Positions 6,234 to 12,913 of a DNA stretch of 24,967 bases are shown piece by piece. Positions within the stretch are counted from its first letter, which is position 1. Every line of letters begins with the position of its first letter. The translations under genes and the position numbers were made by a program. The notes below the pieces were generated by a model. The model saw nothing but the letters and a program-made list of their open reading frames with translations, ran no database searches and had not been told where the DNA came from. Origin of the DNA: JAJFVC01 sp039698075 (GTDB taxonomy: Bacteria > Planctomycetota > Planctomycetia > Pirellulales > Thermoguttaceae); NCBI GenBank assembly GCA_039698075.1, contig JBDKTJ010000098.1:1-24967 (forward strand). The letters are read 5' to 3'.

Positions 6234-7433
6234 ATGAGTCCGAAAGCCGCACGGGTCGGCGTCGATTGGATCGGCATCCAGGGTGGCGTGGCCACCACGG
6301 CCTTGATCGGCCACATTCTTCTAAAAAAGGGGCTCGCGGCGACGGGCGGACTGGTGACCGAATTGCCGCGGTTCCAAAACCTCGGCCTGCCCAACTGGGG
6401 CGACCTGGTCTTCGCCGGCCACGAGATCCGACGCGATTCGCTGTGGGACTCGGTCCAATGGCTGACCGACGAACGGCTCGTGCGCCGCGAACAACTCGAC
6501 GCGTGCCATGACGAGTTGGACGCGATCGACCGCCGTGTTCGGTCGGGCACGATCCGCAACGTCGGTCCGACGATCCAGCGATTGGCCGATCGGGAGCTGC
6601 CGACCGCGGAGGCTCCACGGCAGACCGTCGCCCGACTGCAAGCCGATCTGGCCGAGTTCGTACGCCGGGAGAGCCTCGACCACGTGATCGTCATGAACGT
6701 CGCGTCGACCGAGCCGCCGATCGACACCGCCGATTGGCCGACCGACTGGGACGCGATGGATCGCTGGCTCGACGATCCGCAATGTCCGCTGCCGGCCAGT
6801 TCGTTGTATGCCATCGCCGCGTTGGAGGCGGGCCATTCGTATTTGAACTTCACGCCGTCGCTCGGGTCCGCGCCGGCGGCGGTCGACGATCTGGCCCTGC
6901 GCCGTCACACGCGTCATTACGGATGCGACGGCAAGACCGGCGAGACGCTGATGAAAAGCGTGCTGGCGCCGATGTTCGCCCATCGCAATTTGCCCGTGCG
7001 GAGTTGGGTGGGCCACAATATCTTCGGCAACCGCGACGGCCTGGTGCTCGACGATCCGGCCAACAAGCGATCGAAAGTGTCCAGCAAAGACCATCTGATT
7101 GGAGAGATTCTCGGCTATCGGCCCAAGACGCTGGTGTCGATCGAGTATCTGCCCGACCTGGGCGATCGGAAGACGGCGTGGGATCACATTCATTTCACCG
7201 GTTTTTTGGGCGTTCCGATGACGCTTCAATTCACCTGGCAAGGGTGCGATTCGGCGTTGGCCGCGCCGCTTGTGCTCGATCTCGTGCGGCTGACGGAGCT
7301 GGCCCGGCGTCGCGGCCACACGGGCCTGATGACCTTTTTGGCCAGTTTCTTCAAAAGCCCCTACGGCGTCGATCAGCACGCGTTCGAGCGGCAGTTCCAG
7401 ATGTTGGAACAGTGGGTGCAAGACGTTTCTTGA
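6234..7433 (+). CDS. ino1: Inositol-3-phosphate synthase (myo-inositol-1-phosphate synthase)
   Basis: A 399-residue NAD-dependent enzyme that converts glucose 6-phosphate to inositol phosphate in the cytoplasm, the entry to inositol lipids or inositol-based solutes. The Rossmann glycine motif is GIQGGVATTALIG (14-26). Family signatures are LNFTPSLGSAP (204-214), CDGKTGETLMKSVLAPMF (231-248), VRSWVGHNIFGNRDG (255-269) and SKDH (284-287), containing the lysines expected at the active site. It resembles the shorter bacterial/archaeal group rather than the 500-residue eukaryotic enzyme. The ATG at 6234 has AGGAG six bases upstream; the frame is open further left without a ribosome site. It follows the DUF4405 gene closely. 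No phosphatase or lipid-transferase partner is in view. Confidence 0.93.
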   Translation: MSPKAARVGVDWIGIQGGVATTALIGHILLKKGLAATGGLVTELPRFQNLGLPNWGDLVFAGHEIRRDSLWDSVQWLTDERLVRREQLDACHDELDAIDRRVRSGTIRNVGPTIQRLADRELPTAEAPRQTVARLQADLAEFVRRESLDHVIVMNVASTEPPIDTADWPTDWDAMDRWLDDPQCPLPASSLYAIAALEAGHSYLNFTPSLGSAPAAVDDLALRRHTRHYGCDGKTGETLMKSVLAPMFAHRNLPVRSWVGHNIFGNRDGLVLDDPANKRSKVSSKDHLIGEILGYRPKTLVSIEYLPDLGDRKTAWDHIHFTGFLGVPMTLQFTWQGCDSALAAPLVLDLVRLTELARRRGHTGLMTFLASFFKSPYGVDQHAFERQFQMLEQWVQDVS

Positions 7434-7451
7434 CGGGCCGATAAGAAAAAA

Positions 7452-7557
7452 ATCCACGAAGAACACGAATTGCACGAAGACGTTGAAACGGCGGTCGAAA
7501 TGATTTCGTTCGACTCGGTTCAAAAAAATCTTCGTGAACTTCGTGCCCTTCGTGGAT
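7452..7557. repeat. Inverted repeat of 9-bp units between convergent genes
   Basis: The left arm (7452-7480) and right arm (7529-7557) are 29 bases each and pair as reverse complements with four mismatches. Each arm is three 9-base units: CACGAAGAA, CACGAATTG, CACGAAGAC on the left, and CTTCGTGAA, CTTCGTGCC, CTTCGTGGA on the right. The 48-base centre is itself partly palindromic (GTCGAA ... TTCGAC). On the minus strand the hairpin is followed by a T-rich run (7451-7445), so it could terminate the MFS transcript. Such CACGAAG/CTTCGTG elements recall intergenic repeats in environmental genomes. Confidence 0.8.
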
Positions 7558-7577
7558 GATTTCAGGTCGTCAACGGA

Positions 7578-8867
7578 TCAGCGCAACACGACGGCCACCG
7601 CCTCGGCAGCCGGCTTGGCCTTTTGGAAATCCTTGGCGGACGGCACTTTGAAGCACGTGGCGAAGACGATTGCGCCGGCCAGCGTAATGACCAGCGGCAC
7701 GCCCCAAATCTTCGCCCATTGGAACTTGCCGTCCACATGGTTCTTCTCAATGACGATGCCGGCCATTTGCGTGCCGACGAACGAGCCGACGCCGACCGTG
7801 ACGATGAAGATCAGCGATTGGGCCGAGGCGGTGATTTCGCTGGGGGCCATGGTCCCGACGAAAATCTGGCCGCCGATCATGAACAACACATAGGCCAGCC
7901 CGTGAAACGCCTGGAAGATGCTGATGACCAAGCTGCCTCGGCTGAACACATAGCTGGCGAACAGGGTGGCCCAACAGGCCGCGCCAATTGCGAAGGTCCA
8001 CGCGAACCCGGCCTTATCAATGACCACGCCGAGCAAGAACATCGTGCCGAGGGCTTGGAACGCTTGGGCGATGCCCATCACGGCCGAGACGTTCTTGCCG
8101 CTGATGCCGCGATCTTGCATGAACTGTCCGGTGCCGAGGAAGTAGAACTGCATCATGCCGGACACGACCAACTGGGCGACCATGAAGATCAGGTAGTTGA
8201 CGTTGGTCAACATGCCGAGGGCCTCGACGACCGGATTCACCGTAGCCGCCGTTTGACCAGCCACGCTGGCCAACTTCGGCGCCGTGGCCGGTTGAATCAG
8301 ACACACCACGGCCATGACGGCCGAGAGAAACGCCGCCACATACAGCGCGTCGGGCCCGTCGCCGCCCATCTTAAACGCTTGCCGCATGCCCGTCAGGAAG
8401 TAACCGATCAACGCCCAGGCAACCGGCGCCCAGAGGAACACCAGCGATTGAATGGAGATCGGCAATCCCAAGAACACCAGCGAGGCGTCGCCGGGGATGT
8501 GTTCGAACAGGACCTTATTGACCAGCGGGAGCGTCGCCGTGTAGCAGATCGAATACAGCAGCATGGCCCAGAACATGCCCCAGAACTTCGTCTGCTTGGC
8601 CGTCACAAAAAGCAGCACCGCGCCGACCGCTTGAGCCGCCAAAATGATCCACTCGGCGTTAAACCACTTATCGGCGATGTAGCCCGACACAAACGGCGAG
8701 AACATGCACGCCAACGGGAACGTCGCGTAGATCCAGCCGACCTGCTTGCCGGTCATCTTCAGCGGGCCGAGCAACCGCAGGGCCAAGACGGGCATCCACA
8801 CGCCCCACACCGCGTACTCCAAAAACATCAACGCGCTGACTCGCAGGTAGACGTTCCAATCCATCAT
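7578..8867 (-). CDS. MFS transporter, nucleoside:H+ symporter-like
   Basis: A 429-residue inner-membrane transporter with about twelve hydrophobic helices. The opening RVSALMFLEYAVWGVWMPVL resembles the nucleoside:proton symporter family (NupG/XapB relatives), which import nucleosides with protons. Cytoplasmic loop patterns such as GYIADKWFNAEW between the second and third helices support the major facilitator fold. The substrate cannot be read from sequence; sugars or other solutes remain possible. Tandem ATGs at 8867 and 8864 share a GGAG upstream; the first is used. Its 3' end faces inositol-phosphate synthase across a large inverted repeat. pyrE, a pyrimidine gene, lies upstream, but a separate promoter is visible between them. 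Confidence 0.85.
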   Translation of the reverse strand: MMDWNVYLRVSALMFLEYAVWGVWMPVLALRLLGPLKMTGKQVGWIYATFPLACMFSPFVSGYIADKWFNAEWIILAAQAVGAVLLFVTAKQTKFWGMFWAMLLYSICYTATLPLVNKVLFEHIPGDASLVFLGLPISIQSLVFLWAPVAWALIGYFLTGMRQAFKMGGDGPDALYVAAFLSAVMAVVCLIQPATAPKLASVAGQTAATVNPVVEALGMLTNVNYLIFMVAQLVVSGMMQFYFLGTGQFMQDRGISGKNVSAVMGIAQAFQALGTMFLLGVVIDKAGFAWTFAIGAACWATLFASYVFSRGSLVISIFQAFHGLAYVLFMIGGQIFVGTMAPSEITASAQSLIFIVTVGVGSFVGTQMAGIVIEKNHVDGKFQWAKIWGVPLVITLAGAIVFATCFKVPSAKDFQKAKPAAEAVAVVLR

Positions 8868-8908
8868 GTTTTCTCCGAAGGGGAAGGGACCGGGAAACCG
8901 TGCTGATG

Positions 8909-8937
8909 AGTGTACCCCCCGTCTTCAAAAAAGACAA
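8909..8937 (-). promoter_or_regulatory. Candidate promoter of the MFS gene
   Basis: On the minus strand TTGTCT (8937-8932), 17 bases, TACACT (8914-8909). Both hexamers match consensus at four of six positions. It lies 42 bases before the ATG. Confidence 0.4.
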
Positions 8938-8980
8938 TCAGGGGGCCATGTTTTTCCATGAAAAAAGGGGCTCAGAACGC

Positions 8981-9538
8981 CTACGCGGCCGGCGGCTCGA
9001 TGCCGAAATCGCGGATCGTCAGCAGGCTGCGCAGCGAATAGCCGCGACTGGCGAACGCCGCGGCGCCGCCTTCCAGACGGTCGATGATGGCCAACACGCC
9101 GAGCACTTTCATCCCGAAGGCCTCGACCCGCTCGATCGCTTTCAATGACGAACCGCCGGTGGTCACCACGTCCTCGACGATCACGGCGGTTTGACCCGGC
9201 CGCACCGGCCCTTCAATGAACTGGTTGGTACCGTGCCCCTTGGACTCTTTGCGAACCATGAAGCCCAACAGCGGCGTGCCGCGGACCGCCGACATCGTAA
9301 TCACGGCGGCGGTGATCGGATCGGCCCCGATCGACATCCCGCCGACGGCTTCCGGCGACGGCCCCTCGGCCAACAGATCCAAAAGACCTTCGGCCACCAG
9401 CCGGGCGCCCGAAGGATCGAGCGTCACTTGCTTGCCGTCCAGATAGTAGGTGGCCTGTTTGCCCGAGGCCAACGTAAAATGCCCGAACTTCAGGGCTTTT
9501 TGTCGCATTAACGCGATCAGCGCTTGCTTGTCGTACAT
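8981..9538 (-). CDS. pyrE: Orotate phosphoribosyltransferase
   Basis: PyrE attaches orotate to PRPP to give OMP in de novo pyrimidine synthesis. The 185-residue length is typical. The PRPP-binding motif VIVEDVVTTGGSS (119-131) is perfect, and the catalytic loop MVRKESKGHGTNQ (94-106) has the expected lysine and histidine. The N-terminal FTLASGKQATYYLDGK (21-36) is the substrate-entry hood. The ATG at 9538 has only a weak purine run upstream. It follows the DUF4254 gene by 54 bases on the same strand and is likely co-transcribed with it. UMP made through PyrE ultimately supplies PyrG and KdsB, whose genes lie about 6 kb away but in different units. Confidence 0.96.
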   Translation of the reverse strand: MYDKQALIALMRQKALKFGHFTLASGKQATYYLDGKQVTLDPSGARLVAEGLLDLLAEGPSPEAVGGMSIGADPITAAVITMSAVRGTPLLGFMVRKESKGHGTNQFIEGPVRPGQTAVIVEDVVTTGGSSLKAIERVEAFGMKVLGVLAIIDRLEGGAAAFASRGYSLRSLLTIRDFGIEPPAA

Positions 9539-9592
9539 GGAGGGTCTCTCGGAAAGACGTCAAACCGGGGAAGGAAACATCCGCCGGCCGTT

Positions 9593-10195
9593 TCACGCCG
9601 CCGGACGTCGCGCGGCGTACAGATACGGATTCATCGTCGGATCGTTGTACATCTTGAACTGGCGATACACCATCAGCCGCTTCCGGCCGGCGAAAATGTC
9701 GTCCAAAAGCTCGCGGAGCGATCGGGCGAGATCGCGGCGCTGCTGGTGCAAAATCTCCAGCCGGTCTTTCGCGCGAGCCACGTGCTCCTCGGCGGCGTCG
9801 CTGCGGCAGGCCTGTTCCTCCATATGATACAGCCGAAGGGCCAGGATCGACAACCGGTCCATCGCACTGCCCGGCGTTTCCGTATTCAATCGGGCATCCG
9901 GGGCCGGCACAACCTTCGACGCCGACAGCGCGGCCACCAGAAAATCGTCCAACCGCTCGATCAGGTCATTCCGCTGCTGGTTCAGCCGGTCGATCGACCG
10001 CTTCACCTCGGCCATGTCGGCGTCGCTCACGTCCGGGCTGCGAGCGATGTCCTCTTGATGCCAAAGCCGAAAGTTTTGCTGGTGCTGGTGGCAGACCAAT
10101 CGCAGAAAACCGTCGTAGGGGTTGTCGATTTCCCGCGAATGCCACTGCGTTACGGTCGTTTCGTGCAGCTCGAGGATTTCGTGAACGTCAATCAT
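9593..10195 (-). CDS. DUF4254 protein
   Basis: A 200-residue, mostly helical, probably cytoplasmic protein matching DUF4254. Diagnostic stretches are LETT-like HETTVTQWH (11-19), LWHQEDIARSP (44-54), KRSIDRLNQQRNDLIERLDD (65-84), NTETPGSAMDRLSIL (104-118) and the C-terminal VYRQFKMYNDPTMNPYLY (176-193). Function is unknown; members are often found near cell-envelope polysaccharide or glycosyltransferase genes, which is not the case here. The start is set at the ATG at 10195 because family members begin about ten residues before the HxxxxxxWH motif; an in-frame ATG at 10228 is a real alternative. pyrE follows 54 bases downstream. Confidence 0.8.
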   Translation of the reverse strand: MIDVHEILELHETTVTQWHSREIDNPYDGFLRLVCHQHQQNFRLWHQEDIARSPDVSDADMAEVKRSIDRLNQQRNDLIERLDDFLVAALSASKVVPAPDARLNTETPGSAMDRLSILALRLYHMEEQACRSDAAEEHVARAKDRLEILHQQRRDLARSLRELLDDIFAGRKRLMVYRQFKMYNDPTMNPYLYAARRPAA

Positions 10196-10257
10196 GGACT
10201 TGGTCGCAACCTGGGGCCACGTTATCATGGTAGCCGATTAGCTCCATGGGTCGCGGA

Positions 10258-10286
10258 AGGATAGCCAAAAGCGTGATTCGCGGCAA
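10258..10286 (-). promoter_or_regulatory. Candidate promoter of DUF4254-pyrE
   Basis: On the minus strand TTGCCG (10286-10281), 17 bases, TATCCT (10263-10258). Both hexamers match at four of six positions. Predicted start is near 10251, compatible with either ATG of the DUF4254 gene. Confidence 0.4.
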
Positions 10287-10297
10287 GATTAGATCAT

Positions 10298-11215
10298 ATG
10301 CGAAAACTAAGCATCGTATTCGTAATCCTTCTGACGGCCATTTTGGGGCATGAATTATGGGAAGCCTACCAAAACACCCCCCCAGAGCCGGAGGCCGGGA
10401 CAAGTCTTGGCAGGCCGGTTTTCGACCTTCCGCCGTCGACGGCCAACGACAGGAACTCGCCCAGCGCCGTCGCCCTCGACAGCCGCAAACGGGACGGCAA
10501 ACCCTGGCCGAAGTCCACCTTTCGACTCGGCTCCTTCAACATTCACGGGGGCGTGGGTCTCGACGAGCGTCAGGATTTCGACCGGACGACCGAGTGTCTG
10601 CACGACCTTGACGTGGTGACGCTGAACGAAGTCCACGGACAATTCCCGTCGGATCGGTCGGATCAGGCGGCCCAATTGGGCAAACGACTCGACATGGAAT
10701 GGCTGTTCGCCCCGGCCGACGTGCAATGGTACTACCGAGGGTTCGGCAACGGCTTGCTCACGAAAGCGCCCGTCGCGTTTTGGCAATGGATCCCCTTGCC
10801 GCGGCGGTCCGACCCCAGTTATCGGAACATGGTGCTGGCCAACTTGGAGTTTTGCGACGCCAAGAATCGCCCCACGACGGTCCACCTGTTGTTAACCCAC
10901 GTCAACCAACGTTACAACGCCGACCGGCACGCGCAACTTCAATCGGTCATCGCCATGTACCTCGCGTTGGCCGAACCGGCGATCCTGACCGGCGACTTCA
11001 ACAGCACGGCGGACGACCCCGAAATACAGCGGTTGCTGCATACGCCCGGCGTTTCCGACGTGGTGGGCGAAAAATCCACGGTCAAAATGCCGGAACGCAT
11101 CGATTGGATCTTTGTGCGGGGGCTCCGTTGCACCCAGGCGGGCATTCGCAAGAACGTCGCGTCCGACCACCCGCTGGTTTGGGCCGAATTGGAGTTGCCA
11201 CGATCGAAATGGTAA
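10298..11215 (+). CDS. Exported endonuclease/exonuclease/phosphatase-fold protein
   Basis: A 305-residue metal-dependent phosphoesterase of the EEP (DNase I-like) superfamily. Residues 4-18 are a hydrophobic signal peptide or membrane anchor, so the enzyme acts outside the cytoplasm. Conserved elements are FRLGSFNIHGGVG (75-87, Asn81), VTLNEVHG (107-114, Glu111), LLTHVNQRY (198-206, His201), TGDFNS (231-236, Asp233 and Asn235), IDWIFVRG (268-275) and ASDHPLVWAEL (288-298, the catalytic Asp-His pair). All expected active-site positions are present. Residues 25-70 form a proline-rich linker. Substrate is unknown: DNA, phospholipid head groups and phosphoinositides are all used in this fold. The M28-like peptidase gene follows 38 bases later on the same strand and may be co-transcribed. 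Confidence 0.87.
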   Translation: MRKLSIVFVILLTAILGHELWEAYQNTPPEPEAGTSLGRPVFDLPPSTANDRNSPSAVALDSRKRDGKPWPKSTFRLGSFNIHGGVGLDERQDFDRTTECLHDLDVVTLNEVHGQFPSDRSDQAAQLGKRLDMEWLFAPADVQWYYRGFGNGLLTKAPVAFWQWIPLPRRSDPSYRNMVLANLEFCDAKNRPTTVHLLLTHVNQRYNADRHAQLQSVIAMYLALAEPAILTGDFNSTADDPEIQRLLHTPGVSDVVGEKSTVKMPERIDWIFVRGLRCTQAGIRKNVASDHPLVWAELELPRSKW

Positions 11216-11222
11216 AATAGCG

Positions 11223-11240
11223 CAAGGCTTCAGCGCCTTG
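11223..11240 (+). other. Hairpin just before the M28-like gene ribosome site
   Basis: CAAGGC (11223-11228) and GCCTTG (11235-11240) form a perfect 6-bp stem with a TTCAGC loop, immediately upstream of GGGGAG. There is no U-tract, so it is not an intrinsic terminator; it could affect translation or mRNA stability. Confidence 0.45.
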
Positions 11241-11253
11241 GGGGAGAATTCCC

Positions 11254-12246
11254 GTGCGATGGTTTCGTCAATTTCGTAGTCGTCGCGCCGTCGACCTGGC
11301 GGCCGTCGCGTTGTTGGGCGGCGCGGCCGTCGCCGCCTGGACGCTCTTCGGCTGTCACGGTTCGAGCAGTTGCGCGGCCGGCTCGTCCGTCGCTTCGGCC
11401 GACGTCCCCTTCGACGGCGCGAAGGCTTTCGAGTATCTCAAGCAACTTTGCGCGATCGGGCCGCGGCCCAGCGGCAGCTCGGGCATGGCCAAGCAACAGC
11501 AGCTTCTGGCCACGCATTTCCGAAAACTCGGGGCGCAGATCGCCTATCAGAAATTCCGCGTCCGCCATCCATTGGACGGCTCATGGGTGCCGATGACGAA
11601 CATCCTCATCCGCTGGCGTCCGCAGAGTCCGACCCGGGTGTTGCTGTGCGCCCATTACGACACCCTGCCCTTTCCGATGGAAGACCGCGAGAATCCGCGC
11701 GGCGTCTTCCTGGGCGCCAACGACAACGCCAGCGGCGTGGCCGTGCTGATGGAACTGGGTCGCCACTTGGCCGCACAAAAATCCGGCGTCGGCGTCGATT
11801 TCGTGTTCTTCGACGGCGAGGAATTCCGGTTCCGCGACGGCGATCGTTTCTTCCTGGGCTCCGAGTATTTCGCCCGAGCGTATCTGAAAAACAAGCCGCA
11901 GCCCCCGTATCGCTGGGGCGTGCTGCTGGACATGGTCGGCGACAAGGATTTGCAGATCTATCAAGAACGCAACGGCCTGTGGTGGCCGGACACTCGCGAG
12001 TTGGCCGCCGATCTTTGGGCGGTCGCGGCAAAGCTCGGCATTTCCGAGTTCATCGCGAAGCCCAAACACGAGGTGGACGACGACCACGTCGTGCTGCACA
12101 ACATCGCAAAGATCCCCTGCATCGACGTGATCGACTTCGACTATCCGGCATGGCACACCCAACAAGACCTGCCCGAACAGTGTTCGTCCGAGAGCCTGGG
12201 CAAAGTCGGCCGGGTGATTTCCGAATGGCTCAAGACAGTCCAATAA
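11254..12246 (+). CDS. M28-family metallopeptidase / glutaminyl-cyclase-like protein
   Basis: A 330-residue exported zinc hydrolase. The N-terminus has arginines followed by a hydrophobic stretch (14-31) and a cysteine in TLFGC (Cys34), possibly a lipoprotein signal. The M28 ligand set is complete: His134 (CAHYDT), Asp157 (GANDNASG), Glu189/Glu190 (FFDGEEF), Asp226 (LLDMVGD) and His301 (AWHTQQD). The segment VDDDHVVLHNIAKIPCIDVI (274-293) and the PAWHT ending strongly recall bacterial glutaminyl-peptide cyclotransferases, which form N-terminal pyroglutamate, whereas NDNASG is the aminopeptidase-like form. Both activities remain possible. The GTG start at 11254 is supported by GGGGAG eight bases upstream. 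No internal lesion is seen. Confidence 0.87.
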   Translation: MRWFRQFRSRRAVDLAAVALLGGAAVAAWTLFGCHGSSSCAAGSSVASADVPFDGAKAFEYLKQLCAIGPRPSGSSGMAKQQQLLATHFRKLGAQIAYQKFRVRHPLDGSWVPMTNILIRWRPQSPTRVLLCAHYDTLPFPMEDRENPRGVFLGANDNASGVAVLMELGRHLAAQKSGVGVDFVFFDGEEFRFRDGDRFFLGSEYFARAYLKNKPQPPYRWGVLLDMVGDKDLQIYQERNGLWWPDTRELAADLWAVAAKLGISEFIAKPKHEVDDDHVVLHNIAKIPCIDVIDFDYPAWHTQQDLPEQCSSESLGKVGRVISEWLKTVQ

Positions 12247-12250
12247 ACTC

Positions 12251-12265
12251 GAAACGAATCGTTTC
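12251..12265. repeat. Perfect 7-1-7 inverted repeat after the M28-like gene
   Basis: GAAACGA-A-TCGTTTC lies five bases after the stop of the M28-like gene and 65 bases before the next start. It could be a short RNA hairpin (5-bp stem, 5-base loop) or a protein-binding site; no U-tract follows. Confidence 0.5.
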
Positions 12266-12330
12266 CATGCTTCACGACTAACTCGCAAACAGTTCCACCA
12301 TCGATTTCCACCCCCTAAGCCGCCAACTTC

Positions 12331-12768
12331 ATGGACCTTTTCCTCGCCATTCTGATTTCGTCGCTCTTGTTGCTGGTCGCCGTCGTGCTGATCGTCTCGC
12401 ACGTTCGCTCATGGCGGGCGTTTCAACGTGAGCCGCTGGACGCCGAGGAGCGCGACTATCGCTGGCGTCAGTTCCGACGTCGCATGCAGACCAGCGCGAT
12501 GTTGGCGCTGCTGGCCGTGGCCGTGCTGGTCGGCTATTTGATTCCGCCGGGCTTCGTGGCCTTGGCTTTTTGGCTCGGCGTCCTGCTGCTGGTCTGCTGG
12601 CTGGCGTTGCTGGCCGCCGTGGATATCTGGGCCACGAAACACTATTTCGGACGCCTGACCCACGAGACGCTGGTCAACAAGCTGCGGCTGGAGGCTGAAC
12701 TGCGCCGCCTCCAAGCGTCCGAGGGCAATGGGAAGTCGGTCAAGAAAAACCCCTACGGCGAAGATTGA
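12331..12768 (+). CDS. Small membrane protein of unknown function
   Basis: A 145-residue protein with three predicted membrane segments: residues 3-24 (AILISSLLLLVAVVLIV), about 54-71 (AMLALLAVAVLVGYLI) and 76-97 (VALAFWLGVLLLVCWLALLA). Between the first two is an arginine-rich cytoplasmic loop (REPLDAEERDYRWRQFRRRM), and the C-terminus is a charged helix (HETLVNKLRLEAELRRLQ) likely to form a coiled coil. I do not recognise a named family. GC3-biased codons and a large size relative to chance support a real gene. No good ribosome binding site is seen before the ATG. It converges on dapL across a tandem repeat. Confidence 0.7.
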   Translation: MDLFLAILISSLLLLVAVVLIVSHVRSWRAFQREPLDAEERDYRWRQFRRRMQTSAMLALLAVAVLVGYLIPPGFVALAFWLGVLLLVCWLALLAAVDIWATKHYFGRLTHETLVNKLRLEAELRRLQASEGNGKSVKKNPYGED

Positions 12769-12775
12769 CGTCCGA

Positions 12776-12913
12776 TTTTCCTTCGGCTCCAAAACGTCCA
12801 CACAACCGAACCGCTCGATATCGGCTCTAAAACACGGTGGCAAACCGACGGTTTTCCCTCGGCTCCAAAACGTCCACGCAACCGAACCGTTCGATATCGG
12901 CTCTAAAACACGG
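12776..12913. repeat. Two tandem 62-bp direct repeats overlapping the end of dapL
   Basis: Copy 1 (12776-12837) and copy 2 (12852-12913) are 62 bases each, differ at three positions, and repeat with a 76-base period. Each contains CGGCTCCAAAACGTCCAC, AACCGAACCG and the palindromic core CGATATCG. Copy 2 runs 11 bases into dapL, so the dapL stop codon (12905-12903) is inside the repeat. The repeat lies between convergent genes. Confidence 0.9.

Noticed and set aside
7623..8906. 427-codon open frame on the plus strand
   Set aside because: Antisense to the MFS transporter and of shadow-like composition.
8944..8976. Possible terminator between pyrE and the MFS gene
   Set aside because: Only a 4-bp CATG...CATG stem with surrounding T- and C-runs is seen; no convincing stem followed by a U-tract.
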